45,646 bases of DNA from an uncultured Muribaculaceae bacterium (GTDB taxonomy: Bacteria > Bacteroidota > Bacteroidia > Bacteroidales > Muribaculaceae): positions 1-45,646 of the forward strand of contig CALUMI010000017.1 of NCBI GenBank assembly GCA_944321725.1, given 5' to 3'. The position numbers were made by a program, and so were the translations under genes. The notes under the pieces were generated by a model. That model saw only the letters and a list, made by a program, of their open reading frames with translations. It ran no database searches and was not told where the DNA came from. Shown here in pieces: positions 7,757 through 16,691 of the stretch (positions are counted from its first letter, which is position 1; each line of letters opens with the position of its first letter).

Positions 7757-9046
7757 ATGACAGAAATAATCATAATAGTCATTCTAATTCTGCTGAACGG
7801 ACTTTTCGCCATGTCGGAAATAGCCGTAATATCAGCGAGAAAATCAAGTCTTTCATCCGACGTAAAAAAAGGCAGCAAAAGCGCGCGCTATGCACTGAAA
7901 CTCGCCAACGAGCCTGACCGCTTCCTCTCGACAGTGCAAATAGGCATCACTCTCATCGGAATATTGACAGGTATCTATTCCGGCGCACAACTGAGCGACG
8001 ATTTTGCCTCGCTGCTCATCAGTTTGGGGCTGACACCATCGATAGCCGACGAAACGGCGCAAATAACAATAGTAATCATCGTGACCTATCTCACACTGAT
8101 AATGGGTGAGCTCGTGCCCAAGCGCATCGGCATGGCCGCCGCCGAAAAAGCGGCGAAACTGATAGCCCGCCCGATGTACTACCTGTCGGTAATCGCCTCG
8201 CCTTTTGTCAAAATACTTGCCGCAAGCACATCGGGCATGTTCAACATGCTCGGCCTCAAAGAAGCCGAAACCAAAGTGACGGAGGAAGAGATAAAAAACA
8301 TTGTGCAAGAAGGGAAAGAAGACGGCGAAGTGCAAGAAGTGGAGCAGGACATAGTGGAGCGCGTGTTCCAGCTCGGCGACATGAAAGTGTCGTCGCTAAT
8401 GACCTACCGCACCGACCTCATCACCCTCGACATCAACATGGGCAAAGAGCAGGTAAAGGAAGTGCTGCAAGAGAAAATTTTCCAAGTATATCCGCTCATC
8501 GACAAAAATTTGGACAACGTAAAAGGAATAATACGGATAAAAGACCTGATTTTAGAGCTTGAGAACCCCAACTTCGACATCAGCAAAATTTGCCGTCAGG
8601 CAACCGTTTTCCACGAAAACATGAGTGTGTATAAAGCGTTGGAGAAGATGCGCGACAACTCGACAGGCTCCGCGCTGGTCTACGACGAGTTCGGAAGCTG
8701 CCAGGGCATAATAACACTGAAAGACATAATGGAGGGTCTGGTAGGAAAATTCGAGGACATCAACACAGAGCCGGAAATAATAGCGCGGGCCGACGGCAAC
8801 AGTTGGCTCGTCGACGGACAATGCTCCATCTACGATTTCCTAAGCTATTTCGACGCTGAGGACCTGAACGACGGAGAATATTCCTTCAACACCGTTGGCG
8901 GACTGATTTTAAAACAGTTGGGCGACATACCGCAGTCGGGCGACGTAATCGAGTGGAATTATTTCCGTCTTGAGGTAGTCGACATGGACGGAGCGCGCAT
9001 CGACAAGATACTCGTAACAAAAATCGAGAAAAATCAGGGGAAATAA
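7757..9046 (+). CDS. CNNM/CorC-type (hemolysin family) membrane protein
   Basis: A 429-residue inner-membrane protein. Residues about 1-185 form the CNNM (DUF21) transmembrane domain, beginning with a hydrophobic helix and the conserved NGLFAMSEIAVISARKS. Two CBS domains follow at about 205-265 (MTYRTDLITLD) and 270-330 (YDEFGSCQGIITLKDIMEG), then a CorC/HlyC C-terminal domain at about 345-425 (DGQCSIYDFLSYF). Related proteins function in Mg2+ or Co2+ efflux or homeostasis; the old hemolysin label is not informative. The stop overlaps the start of the DedA gene in TAATG, so the two are translationally coupled. The start is the first ATG after the promoter. Confidence 0.9.
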   Translation: MTEIIIIVILILLNGLFAMSEIAVISARKSSLSSDVKKGSKSARYALKLANEPDRFLSTVQIGITLIGILTGIYSGAQLSDDFASLLISLGLTPSIADETAQITIVIIVTYLTLIMGELVPKRIGMAAAEKAAKLIARPMYYLSVIASPFVKILAASTSGMFNMLGLKEAETKVTEEEIKNIVQEGKEDGEVQEVEQDIVERVFQLGDMKVSSLMTYRTDLITLDINMGKEQVKEVLQEKIFQVYPLIDKNLDNVKGIIRIKDLILELENPNFDISKICRQATVFHENMSVYKALEKMRDNSTGSALVYDEFGSCQGIITLKDIMEGLVGKFEDINTEPEIIARADGNSWLVDGQCSIYDFLSYFDAEDLNDGEYSFNTVGGLILKQLGDIPQSGDVIEWNYFRLEVVDMDGARIDKILVTKIEKNQGK

Positions 9047-9678
9047 TGGGCGTTGCCTCGATAATCGAATGGGCGCTCGCCCACTTGAGCTATTGGGTGG
9101 TTTTCATGCTCATGGTAATGGAGAACTCCGTAGTGCCATTACCGGCGGAGCTGATTGTGACACCTGCGGCCTACAACGCGGCAAACGGAAAAATGAACGT
9201 CATTCTGCTCATCGCCGTATCGACCATAGGCTCTACCATAGGGGCAATCATCAACTATTATCTGTCGCTGTGGCTCGGCCGTCCGGCAATCTATAAATTT
9301 GCGGACAGCCGTTGGGGAAAACTCCTGTTCCTAAACCGCAAAAAAATGGAGAAAGCGGAAGAGCTGTTCCGCCGCAACGGCAAGATTTCCACTTTCATAG
9401 GCCGCCTCCTTCCGGCAGGCAGGCAATTCATATCGATTCCGGCCGGATTGGCGCGCATGGACATCAAAGCATTCATCGTCTATACCACACTCGGCTCCGC
9501 AATATGGAACTCGTTTTTAGTGGGACTCGGATATTATCTCGCATATCTTTTGCCCGAAGACCAAATAGCGGCAGAACTCGAAAAATACGGAATGCAGCTC
9601 AACGCCGCTTTCATAGTCATCGTAGCCGCCGCAATCCTGTGGCATATAGCAAAACGAAGATTGCACAAAAAAAGATAA
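9046..9678 (+). CDS. DedA family (VTT domain) membrane protein
   Basis: A 210-residue integral membrane protein. The DedA features are MENSVVPLPAELIVTPA near residues 25-42 and the re-entrant GRLLPAGRQFISIPAGLA near 123-140, with the conserved Arg residues and Gly/Pro kinks. A final hydrophobic helix is followed by a Lys/Arg-rich tail. DedA proteins belong to the VTT family, whose members flip phospholipids or undecaprenyl phosphate and affect membrane-potential homeostasis; the specific lipid here is unknown. The start ATG overlaps the stop of the CNNM gene. Pairing a CNNM ion-homeostasis protein with DedA suggests a shared envelope or ion-stress role, which is inference. Confidence 0.9.
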   Translation: MGVASIIEWALAHLSYWVVFMLMVMENSVVPLPAELIVTPAAYNAANGKMNVILLIAVSTIGSTIGAIINYYLSLWLGRPAIYKFADSRWGKLLFLNRKKMEKAEELFRRNGKISTFIGRLLPAGRQFISIPAGLARMDIKAFIVYTTLGSAIWNSFLVGLGYYLAYLLPEDQIAAELEKYGMQLNAAFIVIVAAAILWHIAKRRLHKKR

Positions 9679-9774
9679 TCCGCGCCGTTTTGCACACTTT
9701 TCCGTCGTTTGTGCTGCACACACAAGGCATAAGTGTGTAATTCTCAATTATTTATACAACTTTTAATCCCTATT

Positions 9775-9808
9775 TTTGCTATTTTTGAGCGATTAATATT
9801 TATATTTG
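9775..9808 (+). promoter_or_regulatory. Putative promoter of the XRE-cupin gene
   Basis: TATATTTG (9801-9808) is a good -7 element. TTTG at 9775-9778 lies 22 bases upstream, slightly longer than usual, and another TTTG (9784-9787) is only 13 bases upstream. The predicted leader is about 45 bases. Confidence 0.5.
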
Positions 9809-9860
9809 CGTCGGCTTTTATAGTTAACAATCGTAAGCTAACAACCAAAAACAATAACAA

Positions 9861-10415
9861 ATGGGTCATATAGAAGAAGTTGCAAACCGGCTCAAAGGCC
9901 TGAGGGACGCTTTGGGGCTGACTACTGCCGAGATAGCGAAATCGTGCGGCATAGAAGAAAGCAAATATATCGAATACGAATCCGGCGAAACAGACATACC
10001 CGTAAGCACAATACACAAGATTGCGCACACCTACGGAGTGGAGATAACGGCATTGCTGTTTGGCGAGGAGCCGAAAATGAAAAGCTATTTTGTCACACGC
10101 AAAGGCACGGGCGTCAGCGTGGAGCGGCGTAATTGGTACAAATACCAATCGCTTGCCGCAGGCTTTTCCAACCGCAGAATGGAACCGTTTCTCGTGACAG
10201 TTGAGCCCGACACCGACAGCCGCGCTGAAGTGCATCTCAGCTCACACGACGGGCAGGAGTTCAACTATGTGGAATCCGGGCAAATGGAAATCCACATCGA
10301 CGGCAAAACCATCACTCTCAACGAGGGCGACACAATAATGTTCGACGCGAGGCATCCGCACGGAATGCGCGCCGTAGGCGGCAAGCAACTTCGCTTCATA
10401 GCCATCATTGTCTGA
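9861..10415 (+). CDS. XRE-family regulator with C-terminal cupin domain
   Basis: A 184-residue protein. Residues about 8-62 form a helix-turn-helix of the lambda-repressor/XRE type (LGLTTAEIAKSCGIEESKYI). Residues about 110-182 form a small cupin barrel with EFNYVESGQMEIHIDG, LNEGDTIMFDARHPHGMRA and a closing beta strand. Such proteins bind DNA and sense a small ligand or metal through the cupin, with His residues in HPHGM as possible metal contacts. The ligand is unknown. The acyl-CoA ligase starts 31 bases after this stop, and Bacteroidales genomes often pair these two genes, so the regulator may respond to an acid or acyl-CoA handled by the ligase; that link is inference. Confidence 0.88.
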   Translation: MGHIEEVANRLKGLRDALGLTTAEIAKSCGIEESKYIEYESGETDIPVSTIHKIAHTYGVEITALLFGEEPKMKSYFVTRKGTGVSVERRNWYKYQSLAAGFSNRRMEPFLVTVEPDTDSRAEVHLSSHDGQEFNYVESGQMEIHIDGKTITLNEGDTIMFDARHPHGMRAVGGKQLRFIAIIV

Positions 10416-10446
10416 AAACACAAACTATAAAAACATACACAAAAAC

Positions 10447-12102
10447 ATGCTTGAAAGATTTCTTGACAAGACGAGGTTTGAATCGTACGACGACTTCATG
10501 GCAAACTTCCATGTCAACGTACCTGATAATTTTAATTTCGGCTACGACGTAGTCGACGAATGGGCACGCGTCGCTCCCGACAAAAAAGCTCTTCTGTGGA
10601 CAAACGAGCAAGGCGAAACCATTCAGTTCACATTCGCCGACATCAAGCGCGAAAGCGACAAGGCGGCATCTTTCTTCATGTCGCTCGGAATAAAGAAAGG
10701 CGACATGGTAATGCTCATACTGAAACGCCGCTATCAATTCTGGTTTTCAATAATAGCCCTGCACAAAATAGGGGCAGTGACAATCCCGGCCACACACCTT
10801 TTGACGGCAAAAGACATCGTCTACCGCTGCAATGCCGCCGACATAAAAGCTATAGTGGCAGTGGGCGACGACATTGTGACAAAACACATCATCGACGCAA
10901 AACAGCAATGCCCAACACTGCAATACTGCATATCCACAGGGCCGGAAATACCTGAAGGCTGGCACGACTTCAACAAAGAGTGCGAGAAAGCCGCGCCATT
11001 CATACGCCCGGAGCATCCAAACGACAACGGCGACATTTCGCTGATGTACTTCACCTCCGGCACCACAGGCGAGCCAAAAATGGTGGCACACGATTTCACT
11101 TATCCGTTAGGACACATAATAACAGGCTCTTATTGGCACAATCTGCACGAAGACAGCCTGCATCTGACTCTTGCCGACACCGGTTGGGGAAAAGCCGTAT
11201 GGGGCAAGCTCTACGGGCAATGGATTGCCGGAGCCAACGTTTTTGTCTACGATTTCGACAAATTCCAGCCGGTGGACGTGCTGCACAAAATCCACGACTA
11301 CAGAATAACCTCGTTTTGCGCGCCGCCTACGGTTTTCCGCTTTCTCATACGCGAAGACCTGACAAAATTCGACATATCATGCCTAAAATACTGCACAATA
11401 GCGGGAGAGGCGCTCAACCCGAGCGTCTACGACGAATGGCTGCGGCTCACGGGCATAAAACTAATGGAAGGCTTCGGACAAACTGAAACCACGCTGACAG
11501 TCGCCACATACCCGTGGATTGAGCCAAAGCCCGGCTCGATGGGAAAGAAAGGCCCGGTCTACGACATCGACCTTCTCACATCCGACGGACGCTGGGCTGA
11601 AGACGGCGAACAAGGCGAAATTGTCGTGCGCACACACGGCATCCGTCCGTTGGGACTATTCAAAGAATATTACCGCGACCCGGAACTGACGCATGAAGTC
11701 TACCACGACGGCATTTACCACACAGGAGACGTGGCATGGCGCGACGAGGACGGTTATTTCTGGTTCATCGGAAGAAAAGACGATGTGATAAAGTCATCCG
11801 GCTATCGCATCGGCCCGTTTGAGGTGGAAAGTGCGCTGATGACCCACCCGGCAGTCGTGGAATGTGCCATAACAGGCGTACCCGACGAGATACGCGGCCA
11901 AGTGGTAAAAGCCACCATCGTGCTTGCCCCCGCCTACAAAAACAAAGACAAAGAGCAACTCACCAAAGAAATACAAGACCACGTCAAACGCACCACCGCG
12001 CCTTATAAATACCCCCGTGTAGTGGAGTTTGTGGAAGAGTTGCCAAAAACGATAAGCGGGAAAATACGCCGCGTGGAAATACGCCAAAAAGACAACAAAT
12101 AG
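10447..12102 (+). CDS. AMP-binding acyl-CoA ligase (acetyl/medium-chain acyl-CoA synthetase-like)
   Basis: A 551-residue cytoplasmic enzyme of the adenylate-forming superfamily. It activates a carboxylic acid with ATP to the acyl-AMP and transfers the acyl group to CoA. Visible motifs are the phosphate-binding loop YFTSGTTGEPKMVAH (from about 201), GFGQTETT, YHTGDVAWRDEDGYFWF and the hinge GRKDDVIKSSGYRIGPFEVE (about 440-460). The catalytic Lys is in ISGKIRR near 538. The start is placed at the ATG giving MLERFLDKTRFESYDDF; a TTG start 13 codons upstream would overlap the regulator gene. The acid substrate is uncertain: similar Bacteroidales proteins are labelled acetyl-CoA or medium-chain acyl-CoA synthetase. 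It is probably co-transcribed with the XRE-cupin gene. Confidence 0.9.
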   Translation: MLERFLDKTRFESYDDFMANFHVNVPDNFNFGYDVVDEWARVAPDKKALLWTNEQGETIQFTFADIKRESDKAASFFMSLGIKKGDMVMLILKRRYQFWFSIIALHKIGAVTIPATHLLTAKDIVYRCNAADIKAIVAVGDDIVTKHIIDAKQQCPTLQYCISTGPEIPEGWHDFNKECEKAAPFIRPEHPNDNGDISLMYFTSGTTGEPKMVAHDFTYPLGHIITGSYWHNLHEDSLHLTLADTGWGKAVWGKLYGQWIAGANVFVYDFDKFQPVDVLHKIHDYRITSFCAPPTVFRFLIREDLTKFDISCLKYCTIAGEALNPSVYDEWLRLTGIKLMEGFGQTETTLTVATYPWIEPKPGSMGKKGPVYDIDLLTSDGRWAEDGEQGEIVVRTHGIRPLGLFKEYYRDPELTHEVYHDGIYHTGDVAWRDEDGYFWFIGRKDDVIKSSGYRIGPFEVESALMTHPAVVECAITGVPDEIRGQVVKATIVLAPAYKNKDKEQLTKEIQDHVKRTTAPYKYPRVVEFVEELPKTISGKIRRVEIRQKDNK

Positions 12103-12115
12103 ACAAAGGCTATAA

Positions 12116-12178
12116 AGGTTAATGGTTAACGGTTATGGTGATACGACTGCCTACCACATAACCGTTAACCATTAACCT
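12116..12178. repeat. 22-bp perfect inverted repeat built from GGTTA units
   Basis: Arms 12116-12137 and 12157-12178 are exact reverse complements around a 19-base loop. Each arm is itself made of three 7-base units of the form GGTTAAT, GGTTAAC, GGTTATG. It follows the acyl-CoA ligase stop by 13 bases and precedes the GYF gene promoter. It may act as a transcription terminator or RNA-stabilising hairpin, although the T-run after it (12192-12197) is displaced. It could also be a dispersed repetitive extragenic element. Confidence 0.85.
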
Positions 12179-12194
12179 CATTATAGCATTGTTT

Positions 12195-12225
12195 TTTGAT
12201 TATTCGGCGATTAATGATATATTTG
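12195..12225 (+). promoter_or_regulatory. Bacteroidota promoter of the GYF-CD225 gene
   Basis: TTTG (12195-12198), a 19-base spacer and TATATTTG (12218-12225) match both promoter elements. The expected transcript start is about 17 bases before the ATG at 12249, which supports that start over an in-frame ATG at 12189 that would lie upstream of the promoter. Confidence 0.75.
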
Positions 12226-12248
12226 CGTATCATTTCATTTCCGGAGCA

Positions 12249-12947
12249 ATGGACAGTAACACTCAATTTTGGATTATAAAAAACGGAGAAATGCACGGGC
12301 CGTTCACTCTCGACGAGCTGAAGTCCGCCCAAATTACCCCGTCGACAAAAATATGGTATAAAGACCTGAAAGAATGGACCGCAATAGAAAATACGCCCAC
12401 AGCTACGCTGCTGTTCCCGGAAAGCGGCATAGCCGCAGAACCTAAAGAGGAAACTTCACCTGCGCCTGAAGAAAAACAAGCGGACGAAGAGCCCGTAAAT
12501 GCACGGCAAGAGGACGACAAACACACTGTCAATCCGCCTTTGTTCAACCGCGAGAGCTATGAGGCGGCGCAACGTATAGCAACAATTCCTCCGACACCGG
12601 CTCAACCGCGCGGCTGCTCGCAAGCCGAGATTGACGAGGCTTACCGGCAAGGTTACAAAAAAGGATTGGACGAAGGCAAAATGCTCGACAAAGATACCGA
12701 TACCTCAAAATGCCCTCCGACAAACCTTGTATGGGCCATTGTGTCAACCATTCTTTGCTGCCTCCCTGTCGGTGTAGTCGCAATCGTCTACGCAAGCAAA
12801 GTGTCAGGCTACTACTACCGCAACGAGTTTGTAAAAGCAAAAAAAGCAAGCGACCGCGCTTTATATTGGTCACTTGCCTCATTTATCACATGGATGGTCA
12901 CCTATCCAATCATCTCCGCATTATCGGTTTTAACAGGGCTGTTTTAA
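12249..12947 (+). CDS. GYF_2 domain protein with C-terminal CD225/dispanin-like membrane segment
   Basis: A 232-residue protein. Residues about 6-55 form a GYF_2 domain: FWIIKNGEMHGPFTLDELKS followed by the TKIWYKDLKEWTAIE core that pairs with Pro-rich partners. A charged, Pro/Glu-rich spacer follows. The C-terminal 80 residues hold two hydrophobic helices in a CD225/dispanin-like arrangement (NLVWAIVSTILCCLPVGVVA, then VYASKV and KASDRALYWSLASF). Similar GYF-CD225 proteins are common and uncharacterised in Bacteroidota. The cytoplasmic GYF domain probably recruits a partner to the membrane, which is inference. It converges on the mltD gene with only 13 bases between stops. Confidence 0.82.
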   Translation: MDSNTQFWIIKNGEMHGPFTLDELKSAQITPSTKIWYKDLKEWTAIENTPTATLLFPESGIAAEPKEETSPAPEEKQADEEPVNARQEDDKHTVNPPLFNRESYEAAQRIATIPPTPAQPRGCSQAEIDEAYRQGYKKGLDEGKMLDKDTDTSKCPPTNLVWAIVSTILCCLPVGVVAIVYASKVSGYYYRNEFVKAKKASDRALYWSLASFITWMVTYPIISALSVLTGLF

Positions 12948-12960
12948 ATAATCGACAAAT

Positions 12961-14838
12961 TTAATTGCGCGGTATTTTCAGCTTCTGCCCCACACGTATC
13001 ATCGAGCCTTTTATCCCGTTGGCACGGCGAATAGCCGCCGCCGTAGTGCCATTCCGCTCGGCTATTCCGCCAAGCGTTTCGCCAGATTTGACAGTGTAGG
13101 TGATATACGACGATTTTTTCGACTTGCCCGACGACTTGGCCGCGCCGCCCTTTACGATAAGTTTCTGCCCGGCTTTGATGTTGCTTCCCGTTATGCCGTT
13201 CCACTCACGCAAATCCGACACGCTTACACCGTATTTTTCCGCTATTGAGCCGAGCGTTTCGCCACGTCGCACTTTATGGGTGGTTGTCGATGATGCCGAC
13301 TGCTTGGATGATTTCGCCGGAGATTTTTTCGCCACACTGCTGTCGACAGCCAAACGCTGCCCGGCGTTGATAGAGCTGCTGCTCAGCCCGTTCCATTCTC
13401 TCAGATTGCTGACTGTCACTCCGTATTTCTCGGCGATGCTCGAAAGCGTTTCGCCGCGGCGCACTTTGTGATACACCGCATTCTCCGGAGCGGCCGATTT
13501 TCCGGAGTTTTCGGCAACCGCCTCTACCGCGCCTGATTTTTCATCCAACTCTTCAGCGTTGTCATCCACTGTTTCATAGGTGTTGATTTTCAAACGTTGT
13601 CCACGCTTTATGCGATTGCTCCGCAATCCGTTCCAACGTTTTAAGGAAGTTGTCGACACACCATAGCGTCGGGCTATCTTTGAGATAGTTTCACCGCGCT
13701 TCACCACATGGTATTTCGTAACCAACTTCTTATCGCCCGACAGATTATCCTCATTTCCGGGAGTAACCTCCGAGCGGCGGGCATAAAGAGAAGCGTCACG
13801 CCCGACAATGCTGTCCTCGCTCACAATATAACTGTAAATCTGCTGTGAGGGCAAAGTCAGCGAATAAGGATGGATGTCGCCGGGTATTATGTCACGGCGA
13901 TATTGGGGGTTAAGCACACGCAATTCCTCGACAGGGATGTTGAGCACCGACGAAACCTGATTGAAATGCACCCGCTCATCCACCATTACCGTATCCGTAA
14001 GCACCGGACGGCTTGCCAACGCCTTGCCGATGTTATGGTCCTGATAATACGTCATCACATAGTTGGCCGCGATGAAAGCCGGCACATAACCGCGAGTTTC
14101 GGCAGGCAGATAAAAATAAATATCCCAAAAATCCTTTTTCCCGCCACCTGCGCGGCGCATAGCCTTGTTCACGTTGCCGGGCCCGCAATTATACGACGCT
14201 ATGGCAAGCGACCAGTCGCCATACATGTCATACAGCTGTTTCAGATATTTTGCGGCCATTTCCGAAGAGCGGATTGGGTCGCGCCGCTCGTCGACAAGAG
14301 AATTGACCTCAAGGCCAAGCCCTTTTGCCGTACTCAGCATAAATTGCCACAGGCCTGTGGCACCCGCGCGCGACACAGCGTCGGGATTAAGCGCGGATTC
14401 TATCACAGGCAGGTATTTCAATTCCAAAGGCAAACCCTCTTTTTCCAAAGCCTGCTCAAAAATAGGCATATAATAGAGTCCCAAACCAAGCATCTCCTCC
14501 ACAAGGGCGCGGCGCCTCTGCGTGTACATGTCGATATAGCTGCGCACCACTTGATTGTATGGCATCTCTATGACGGTGGGAAGATTTTGCAGCCGCTCTA
14601 TAAACTCTTCTTTTGTCGTAGGCACATCAGCTTCGGCCTCGCTATCCTCGTCGAGAACGGCATAATTCTTCAAATACCAGTTCTCCAACAGTTTCTGCGT
14701 GTCAGTCTCAAAACTTTCCGGATAGATTATCGTGCTGTCCTGAATCGATTCTTTCAGCGTCAACACCGTAGGACGCGCAAAAGCCGCACTCCCGGCTCCT
14801 GCCAACAACACTAACGCCAATAATAGCCTTCTCTTCAT
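12961..14838 (-). CDS. mltD: MltD-like lytic transglycosylase with four LysM domains
   Basis: A 625-residue exported peptidoglycan enzyme that would cleave glycan strands to 1,6-anhydro products. A signal peptide (MKRRLLLALVLLAGAG, cut near FARP) is followed by an SLT domain at about 125-260. Motifs are YLPVIESALNPDAVSRAG with Glu147 as predicted catalytic acid, GATGLWQFM, and IASYNCGPGNVNKA. The C-terminus has four LysM repeats near 375-420, 455-500, 520-563 and 580-625, each with a GET and an NG-x-x-GQ/GQKL-type end; E. coli MltD has two. The first three repeats are closely similar, the last more divergent. It ends the parA-parB-DUF5683 run, 34 bases after DUF5683, a gene order I know as common in Bacteroidales. 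Confidence 0.88.
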   Translation of the reverse strand: MKRRLLLALVLLAGAGSAAFARPTVLTLKESIQDSTIIYPESFETDTQKLLENWYLKNYAVLDEDSEAEADVPTTKEEFIERLQNLPTVIEMPYNQVVRSYIDMYTQRRRALVEEMLGLGLYYMPIFEQALEKEGLPLELKYLPVIESALNPDAVSRAGATGLWQFMLSTAKGLGLEVNSLVDERRDPIRSSEMAAKYLKQLYDMYGDWSLAIASYNCGPGNVNKAMRRAGGGKKDFWDIYFYLPAETRGYVPAFIAANYVMTYYQDHNIGKALASRPVLTDTVMVDERVHFNQVSSVLNIPVEELRVLNPQYRRDIIPGDIHPYSLTLPSQQIYSYIVSEDSIVGRDASLYARRSEVTPGNEDNLSGDKKLVTKYHVVKRGETISKIARRYGVSTTSLKRWNGLRSNRIKRGQRLKINTYETVDDNAEELDEKSGAVEAVAENSGKSAAPENAVYHKVRRGETLSSIAEKYGVTVSNLREWNGLSSSSINAGQRLAVDSSVAKKSPAKSSKQSASSTTTHKVRRGETLGSIAEKYGVSVSDLREWNGITGSNIKAGQKLIVKGGAAKSSGKSKKSSYITYTVKSGETLGGIAERNGTTAAAIRRANGIKGSMIRVGQKLKIPRN

Positions 14839-14872
14839 ATCTGTTTATTCTTTTTTTACTACACCATATACT

Positions 14873-15691
14873 TTAAAAAGTTAAAGCGCACTGCACTCCA
14901 AACGATTTGGATATATTATCCGCCGGGCCGAGAATTGCTGGCGCCACATCCATCGACAAGTTAGGCGAAATGTCGAAATGCGACAACGACGCGTCGACAT
15001 AGGCATCCACCATGCACACCAAATAAAGCCCCACCATTCCGATAATACACAAATCACGGTTTCGCCTGTAAAAATCTTTCTTCGATTTCAACGAGCGTTC
15101 CAGCCATTCCATATCTATATCCTCCTCTTTGGTCGTCGGTGGATATAAATCCATATAGCTCTTTGTGTTCGGGTCGCTGTCGGTAATGTCCCTATATGCC
15201 TGCGTATAGTCGGTAAGCATCCTGTTGTTCCACGATGTGGCATACACAAGCCCCGCATATCCGCCAATCACGATAGGCAGCTTCCAATAACGCCGGTTGT
15301 AAATCTGTCCCAAACCCGGGCATAAGGCGGAAAGCCATACGGCGCGAATCGGATCGGGATTAAAATTGCGGCGAAGCTCAAACTCCGAAGGCAGCCTGTC
15401 ATCCTCTGCCGCGACAGTGTCCGACAGGGTGGCAAGAGCACTGCCGGTTATTGAGTCGGTGGCAAGTGTGTCGCCCGCGATTTTCATCTCCGTGCGCAAC
15501 GAGTCGGAAGGCAAAAAGGCGGAATCCACAAAAATCGTATCACCACCTTGCTTCGGGGGCGACACGCGCTCTGCACGCTCCGGCACGACGATTTCATCGC
15601 CGCTTTCTGCTTTCGCGGTTTCGTCAGCAAATATAGAGAATGGAAAGGAGATGGCAAAGATTAGCAACAATGCTAAATCTTTTTTAAACAT
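14873..15691 (-). CDS. DUF5683 domain membrane protein
   Basis: A 272-residue protein starting MFKKDLALLLIFAISF, a signal peptide or N-terminal anchor; an upstream in-frame ATG ten codons earlier is less likely. After a Ser/Asp/Glu-rich spacer comes the DUF5683 core: RAVWLSALCPGLGQIYNRRY, then hydrophobic helix WKLPIVIGGYAGLVYATSW, then a charged stretch and another helix (DLCIIGMVGLYLVCMVDAYV). It ends in strand-rich sequence (FGVQCALTF). The biochemical role is unknown. The gene lies between parB and mltD and probably belongs to their transcription unit, 82 bases after parB. Confidence 0.78.
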   Translation of the reverse strand: MFKKDLALLLIFAISFPFSIFADETAKAESGDEIVVPERAERVSPPKQGGDTIFVDSAFLPSDSLRTEMKIAGDTLATDSITGSALATLSDTVAAEDDRLPSEFELRRNFNPDPIRAVWLSALCPGLGQIYNRRYWKLPIVIGGYAGLVYATSWNNRMLTDYTQAYRDITDSDPNTKSYMDLYPPTTKEEDIDMEWLERSLKSKKDFYRRNRDLCIIGMVGLYLVCMVDAYVDASLSHFDISPNLSMDVAPAILGPADNISKSFGVQCALTF

Positions 15692-15773
15692 TTCTTTCCC
15701 GAAAAATCTAAATCTTGCCAAATTTTTTCAATTTTGTTTATCTTTTATCTCAAATGGCACCTGCCATCGGCTG

Positions 15774-16667
15774 TCAGTTCTCAAGATTGCCTTTCAAGCG
15801 GTCAAAGATAGTAATTAATCTCTCAAGTTCTTTCTCATTTTTAAAAGGAAATGCGATTTTTCCTTTTCCCTGCCTGTTGCAAGAGAATTGCACCTGAGTG
15901 TGGAACGACTGCGAAAGATGCTTCGTCAGCAGCTCATATTCTTTCGAGACGCTTGCCTGCCGGCGGGCTTGCGGAATGTCGCCCTCCGCCTCACTGTTAT
16001 ATTGCTTGGCGAGTTCCTCGACCTGTCTGACCGACAAGCCTTTCTTCACAATCTCGTTGTAGAGCCTCAACTGCTGCTTAGGGTCGTCGACAGCAAGCAA
16101 AGCGCGGGCGTGCCCCATATCGACACGGCGGTCGCGCAATCCGAGCTGCACTTCCGCCGGCAATTTAAGCAACCGCAGGAAGTTGGCGATAGTGGCCCGC
16201 TTTTTGCCAATACGCGTGCTAAGCTGCTCTTGGGTAAGCTCATATTGGTCTATCAATTTCTTAAACGTAAGCGCTATTTCAATGGCGTTCAAATCCTCAC
16301 GCTGAATATTCTCTATGAGCGCCATCTCTGTGATTTCGCTGTCGTTGGCCGTGCGCACGTATGCCGGCACACTGTCAAGACCGGCAAGCCGCGCCGCGCG
16401 GAAACGCCGCTCTCCCGATATAATTTGATACCTGTCGCCTCCGGTTTTACGGAGCGTCAACGGCTGTATTATGCCAAGCTCACGTATCGACGAGGCCAAT
16501 TCTTCCAACGAGTCCTCGTCAAACCACGTGCGCGGCTGTTCGGGATTCGGGTCAATCTGCGACAATTCTATTTCGTTGATGGCCGACGAACCACCTGTCT
16601 GTATATCGTCCATCGATATAAGAGAGTCAAGCCCTCTGCCCAACGCGTTTCTTTTCGGATGTGACAT
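15774..16667 (-). CDS. parB: ParB chromosome-partitioning CTPase/DNA-binding protein
   Basis: A 297-residue ParB/Spo0J. After the LGRGLDSLI segment, the N-terminal domain carries the CTP-binding motifs: GERRFRA at 85-91 and the ENIQRED motif at 119-125. A helix-turn-helix at about 145-170 (TQEQLSTRIGKKRATIANFL) recognises parS. The C-terminal dimerisation region follows. ParB loads at parS, slides along DNA in a CTP-dependent way, and stimulates ParA ATPase to segregate the chromosome origin. It starts 24 bases after parA. Length is normal and all family motifs are intact. I found no convincing parS in the window. Confidence 0.95.
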   Translation of the reverse strand: MSHPKRNALGRGLDSLISMDDIQTGGSSAINEIELSQIDPNPEQPRTWFDEDSLEELASSIRELGIIQPLTLRKTGGDRYQIISGERRFRAARLAGLDSVPAYVRTANDSEITEMALIENIQREDLNAIEIALTFKKLIDQYELTQEQLSTRIGKKRATIANFLRLLKLPAEVQLGLRDRRVDMGHARALLAVDDPKQQLRLYNEIVKKGLSVRQVEELAKQYNSEAEGDIPQARRQASVSKEYELLTKHLSQSFHTQVQFSCNRQGKGKIAFPFKNEKELERLITIFDRLKGNLEN

Positions 16668-16691
16668 ATTTTGCTAAAACATTCCTTTTAA

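Noticed and set aside
10408..10446. TTG start extending the acyl-CoA ligase by 13 residues
   Set aside because: It overlaps the upstream stop, the added residues are not family-like, and a normal ATG start follows.
13870..14814. Long plus-strand open frame opposite mltD
   Set aside because: The minus strand encodes intact SLT and LysM motifs; the opposite frame is His/Arg-rich shadow sequence.
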